From Enoplosus armatus (lineage: Eukaryota > Chordata > Actinopteri > Centrarchiformes > Enoplosidae): a DNA stretch of 64,000 nt. Every line of letters starts with the position of its first letter. Within the stretch, counting starts at the first letter, position 1. Position numbers and translations under genes: made by a program. Below, in pieces: positions 60,135 through 64,000 of the stretch. The DNA is taken from contig NC_092195.1 of NCBI RefSeq assembly GCF_043641665.1, positions 20,779,774 through 20,843,773 on the forward strand, written 5' to 3'. A model generated the notes under the pieces. It had not been told where the DNA came from. It did no database searches and saw only the letters and a program-made list of their open reading frames with translations.

Positions 60135-60999
60135 GAGCATTGCAGTGATTGGAGGACGGAGGGCCGCTCGCTGTTTCTGATTGGGCGGTTTGGAGCCGTT
60201 ATGGACTAATCAACAAGTGCCTGATGTAGAGGATTTCTTATGGACATTGTAGAGGGGACGGGGTGGGGGTGTCAGGTTGGGACTATTTTAACTCGTCTAT
60301 GCTATTGAATTAACTTTGAGAAAACAGGTTTAAGTTGTTTGATTCTTTGGATTTGTTGTTTTTGTCTCAGTAGAGACGATTTAAAGTTTTAAAGTGGACC
60401 GAGCTCGACAGGTTTCTATTTCACAGTTTGCTTTTGGCCCCAAGACGTCTGTCTGTTAACACTTGAACTGTCTCTGTGATCAGATTCAAGTTCGTCAAAC
60501 GCTTCGTCACCACATCGATTGGAGGAAAGTAGTCGGTCCTGTTTTCAGCTCTCAGTGTTGCTGTTTGCTTTTTACCTGTTTGGTGAACAGTGTCTCCTGA
60601 TTGTCTCGCTCGTACACGCGACCTTTCAGCCGTATGACCGCGGAGGCCTCAGCTAACATCATGAGACATCAACAGGTTCAGCGTTTTGAGGAACAGACAC
60701 TCACAGCTGAGAACAGCGTGATGAGATGTGACACGGTGATGAAAAACGTTTTCACGACATTCAAGTGATGAGACTTTATCTGTGCAAAGGCTTCTATTCA
60801 TTTGCAAAACTTGTCAGGCCCCAACACCTGTTGCTCACGGTGTAGCTACGTGCTAGCTGTATTTGTCAGGGACTATTAAGAAGTCATGATAACGAGATGC
60901 TCTGTACCAGATGTAGCTGCTAGCTGCACATCTGCACTCCCAAATTCTGCAAACACAAAGAAGACGAATCCGATATCATCTTCTGATTGGCCAGTAGGT

Positions 61000-61028
<29 letters not shown>
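61000..61028. repeat. (AC)n microsatellite in 3' UTR
   Basis: About 14 AC units inside the presumed 3' UTR. Confidence 0.9.
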
Positions 61029-61030
<2 letters not shown>

Positions 61031-61333
61031 GCTAACAGGTAATGTTAGCTTGTTAGCCCAGCTGTGGCGTCACTCAGATGATGGAGGGACAGGAAGCGAA
61101 GCGCCTACAGAGTCCAAACCTGCACCATAATCCTGATCCTTTGACGTGTTCCTGTTGTTTGCTGTAACCACGTCGCTTCCAGCTTCATAACTAAAGAAAC
61201 AAAAACAGTTATTTATGTAAAGTTTTGCATGTTTCTGTTTTCCATTTATCATAAAGTTTGTTTTTCTGTTTGAGTCTCGTGCTCATTGTAACAGCGTGGA
61301 GCTCAAACTGATGTTGTAAAAACAATAACAGCT

Positions 61334-61339
61334 AATAAA
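61334..61339 (+). terminator. col14a1: Possible proximal poly(A) signal
   Basis: AATAAA about 1.2 kb after the stop codon. Downstream sequence is T-rich but less GT-rich than at the distal site. Confidence 0.4.
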
Positions 61340-61848
61340 ACAGAGTTATTATATTTCTTAGTAAATGTATTTTGGTTTAGTCGTCAGGTTTCTGGATCTT
61401 GTAATTGGCAGAAGCTGGCGGCCATGTTGTCGAGGGATGAATTTAATTTTAAGACCGACAGCTGTGTTGTTTCTTATTTGTTCGATCTGCCTCCATTTGT
61501 AACGTTAATCATGAAGCTAATTTAAGTTCGACAAAACTCTCTGGGTCTCCAGAGCCGAGAGACTCCTCAGTCCGTTTGAAGTCGAAATGCCTTCGATTTC
61601 TTAAATTCGTGTCATTGCTGGAGATGGATTGTACAAAGGGAAGTCCACTTATTTGGGAAAAGGTGTGTTTATAAAGCACACTTTAAACTTCTCCAGATAT
61701 CTTGTAAACCTGACGAGGTTCAGTGTGTCGAGGCCTTCAGGTCTGCGAGGAGAACAGCGTTTCCCTCCACACCTCCGAGCAGGACATGTAACGAAAATAC
61801 AATCAAGGAAGTAATTTATTTTTTACTTGGTATTGATTTTCTCAGAAC

Positions 61849-61854
61849 AATAAA
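61849..61854 (+). terminator. col14a1: Main poly(A) signal of col14a1
   Basis: AATAAA in 'gaacaataaaactgaag', followed within 25-50 bp by a long GTT repeat and 'gtctgtgtgg'. This is the arrangement of a strong cleavage and polyadenylation site. Confidence 0.7.
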
Positions 61855-61878
61855 ACTGAAGTACAACCGTCGTCCTCA

Positions 61879-61903
61879 TTGTTGTTGTTGTTGTTGTTGT
61901 TGT
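61879..61903. repeat. (GTT)n microsatellite
   Basis: About eight GTT units just downstream of the poly(A) signal. Confidence 0.85.
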
Positions 61904-62016
61904 CTGTGTGGACTGTAAACGTGTAAATCTTTCCTTTTCTTTGATTTCTGGGCGATAAACCGACAAGAATGTAGTTTAAACATCATAAGCATTGTGTTTA
62001 TACAATCTATTTATGA

Positions 62017-62034
62017 CCCCCCCCCCCCCCCCCC
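62017..62034. repeat. Poly-C run
   Basis: Eighteen consecutive C residues. Confidence 0.9.
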
Positions 62035-62342
62035 GCAGGCTCAGGATCAGCTACTCTCACCATCACATTCACTAACTTTAACTTTAACTAACGTCTAAGC
62101 TTCCTGCTGAAAAATGATTCCCCTTTTTTCTGTAGTTTGCTTTGAAATTGTCCGCTTGAGATGAAAAAAGGTCGTAAACAGAAGAGAAAACTAGAAAAAC
62201 ATCAACGAGCTGCTGATAATTAAATGATGACAGTGAGACGTGCTCAAACTGTGTAAACAGTGTTTTAAACATGATTCTTTTCACTGCTTTCATCACCACA
62301 TGAGCGTGTGTGTGTGTGTGTGGGTGGAGGTGGTGCAGAGTG

Positions 62343-62379
62343 CCTCCTCCTCCTCCTCCTCCTCCTCCTCCTCCTCCTC
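62343..62379. repeat. (CTC)n microsatellite
   Basis: About twelve perfect triplet units. On the minus strand it gives the poly-Gly stretch of a 162-codon chance frame. Confidence 0.9.
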
Positions 62380-62470
62380 TGTGGAGCTCGGCGGGTTGAG
62401 GAGCCTCTCTGCCGTGAAGCTGAGCTGAAGTAGACGAGTGAGACTCTCTCACGTGGACAGAGTGGGACGT

Positions 62471-62511
62471 GGGCGGGAAATCAATTATCTCTCCTGCGTC
62501 ACCACGGAAAC
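62471..62511. promoter_or_regulatory. Promoter-like patch with E2F- and X-box-like sites
   Basis: 'gggcgggaaa' (62471-62480) fits the E2F consensus. 'gtcaccacggaaac' (62498-62511) fits the RFX X-box at 13 of 14 positions. Surroundings are rich in CpG compared with the rest of the window. No transcript could be assigned to it. Confidence 0.3.
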
Positions 62512-63713
62512 GTCCCGCGCTCCACATCGTACGCTTCCCGAGAGTCTCTTTATGTTCGGACCGTCGCTCCATCAGAGACTTCTACATTTTACTTATTTAT
62601 TCAGACGAATTCAGTTCGAGGAAACGAGCTCAGTGTAGTCAGAATGTTTCTCCTCCCAACAACACATTCAAAATGTAAAATAATAAGATCATAAACAATC
62701 ACTTCAATGACACACGGAAATAATATTGATACAGCTCACTCTCCAGATTGAAGGCTGAATGATATTTTACACTGAAAACACCTGTTGAAGGATTTGGTTC
62801 TAATCGTATGTTGTTGTCGTCGTTCAGGGACTTAAAGACTGAAGTTATCCAGACCGGAGCAGGTGGATCTAACTGGTTGGAGACCGTTTACTTGGTTCTG
62901 GGATCCAGACTTAAAAATAATTTCGCTTCAGTTAAACGAACACGATTACAATCTAAGTCTGAACTTCAGGCCTCTTTCTCAAAGACTATTTTAAATCTCT
63001 ATTTTAAAAAGATTTTGCTCTTTGGGATTTGAATATATCTACAAATTACTTGGAAACGCTTTAGTTTCTGTATTAAATGATAATAAAGTGTCAAAAGGAC
63101 GTTTGGGGTTTTTGAAAGCTGCTGTTTTTTGTTGTAAATTGTTGTGTTTGCTGGTTTAAAGTCAGTTTATTTTCAGTCTGAATGGCTCATCACTCACTGG
63201 ACGTTAGCTCACAGTTTTATCAGTTCATCGGTCAAATCTGCGTCTGTTCAAACATACAGAACTTTATTTAAATGATATATGAACTGGAGGAAATATGTTT
63301 AAGGCTTCCAGAAAGCCTCCCCTTGATGCAGCCTCAAAGATTATAGATTACTTGAGGAAACTGGAGGGAATTTAAGGTTCAAGAGGTTAAAAGCAGAAGA
63401 CGATGTTATTAGAGGAAGAAGAGTTGAAGCTTCTCTTCTATCTGCTCACACAAATTTCCATTTAGGACCAATAAATAATCATTAATTCATTCGTCCACTG
63501 AGGACGCTGTTTAATAGTTCAAGGAGGATTCCTCTTCAGTTTAATTTCCCCCCTCGGGCGAAACAAAGCTCCCCGCAGCTCCTTCACCGTCTCTTCATTT
63601 GACGAGCGGGAAAACTGTTTCTGCTCAGTGTTGAAGTTCCGAAAAGAAAAGCTTTGAAACAGACGGGTGGTTCAGACAGAGCAACGCAACACACACTGGT
63701 TATTTTCTTTACA

Positions 63714-63719
63714 TTTATT
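63714..63719 (-). terminator. Possible minus-strand poly(A) signal
   Basis: The minus strand reads AATAAA followed within about 20-30 bp by 'ccagtgtgtgttgcg'. Upstream on the same strand (63960 to 63800) all three frames are fairly open and one ends in TPPGLPAVN-stop. It could be the 3' end of a gene convergent with col14a1; the gene is not identified. Confidence 0.3.
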
Positions 63720-64000
63720 TTGAAATTCTATCACGTGTACGTTTTAAATGTAAAATAACATTAAAATGTGAATAAACATTTGAACATTGTGGCTTAAACA
63801 TTAATGTTGGATCAGTTGACAGCAGGTAGTCCCGGAGGTGTGGACGCTTCCAGGAAATACACGGAGCCCGCCGACTCTTTCCCTCCCAGCAGCCGTGACG
63901 TCTCGGCGACCGACTTTCTTTAGCAGCGTTATCAAACCAGCGCTGATGTGTTCCGTTCATTTAGAGCAAAAAGACATCGAAATACTTCTGACTGCACCTT

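Larger units (their letters stand above)
60135..61872 (+). other. col14a1: col14a1 3' untranslated region
   Basis: About 1.74 kb from the stop to just past the poly(A) signal at 61849. It contains an (AC)n run at 61000-61028 and an earlier AATAAA at 61334-61339 that may give a shorter transcript. No open frame of note. Confidence 0.7.
61904..64000. other. Intergenic region downstream of col14a1
   Basis: Contains a poly-C run (62017-62034), a (CTC)n run (62343-62379), a CpG-containing promoter-like patch (about 62380-62560) and, at the right end, a possible 3' end of a minus-strand gene. No complete gene was found. Confidence 0.5.

Noticed and set aside
62084..62572. 162-codon minus-strand frame with a poly-Gly run
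   Set aside because: The Gly run is a (CTC)n microsatellite and the remainder lacks any domain.

Overview
The window reads as nuclear DNA of a teleost fish, probably a percomorph. It is intron-rich, has CA/GA/TC microsatellites and several interspersed repeat families I recognise from percomorph genomes, and carries vertebrate exons with GT-AG (one GC-AG) splice sites. No prokaryotic gene, CRISPR array or RNA gene was seen.

The main gene is the 3' part of a collagen type XIV alpha-1 gene (col14a1, + strand). Twenty-nine exons from 7001 to 60134 join in one open frame of about 1090 codons ending in TGA. They encode half of one FN3 repeat, two full FN3 repeats, a Pro/Thr linker, a von Willebrand factor A domain with complete MIDAS, a thrombospondin-N/laminin-G-like domain, the COL2 triple helix (152 residues, one imperfection), the NC2 spacer with its Cys, the COL1 helix, and NC1 with the FACIT C-x4-C junction and a basic tail. 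The order and wording match human COL14A1 exon by exon, as I remember that protein. The 5' exons lie upstream of the window; bases 1-7000 are the end of a long intron. The 3' UTR runs to a strong poly(A) site near 61850.

The 14.9-kb intron between two COL2 exons (34890-49817) holds a nested family on the opposite strand. One complete eight-exon gene (47366 down to 43400, 296 aa) encodes a type II C-type lectin receptor of the teleost CD209/CLEC4-like kind. It has a tyrosine-containing tail, one membrane segment, a coiled-coil stalk and a C-type lectin domain without the EPN/WND calcium motifs. Around it lie three broken relatives: a last-exon remnant near 48.4 kb, a three-exon tail/membrane/stalk gene without a lectin domain (41650-40458), and a decayed copy at 37.2-36.6 kb.

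Other content: a roughly 60-unit 15-bp minisatellite with an internal strand switch (20.8-21.7 kb), a compound TC minisatellite in the lectin gene's first intron (46.1-46.9 kb), a diverged ~130-bp tandem repeat (8.4-9.15 kb), two strong hairpins, a Harbinger-like MITE, hAT-like MITE copies and decayed LINE pieces. The right end (61.9-64 kb) has a short GC-rich promoter-like patch and possibly the 3' end of a convergent, unidentified minus-strand gene.
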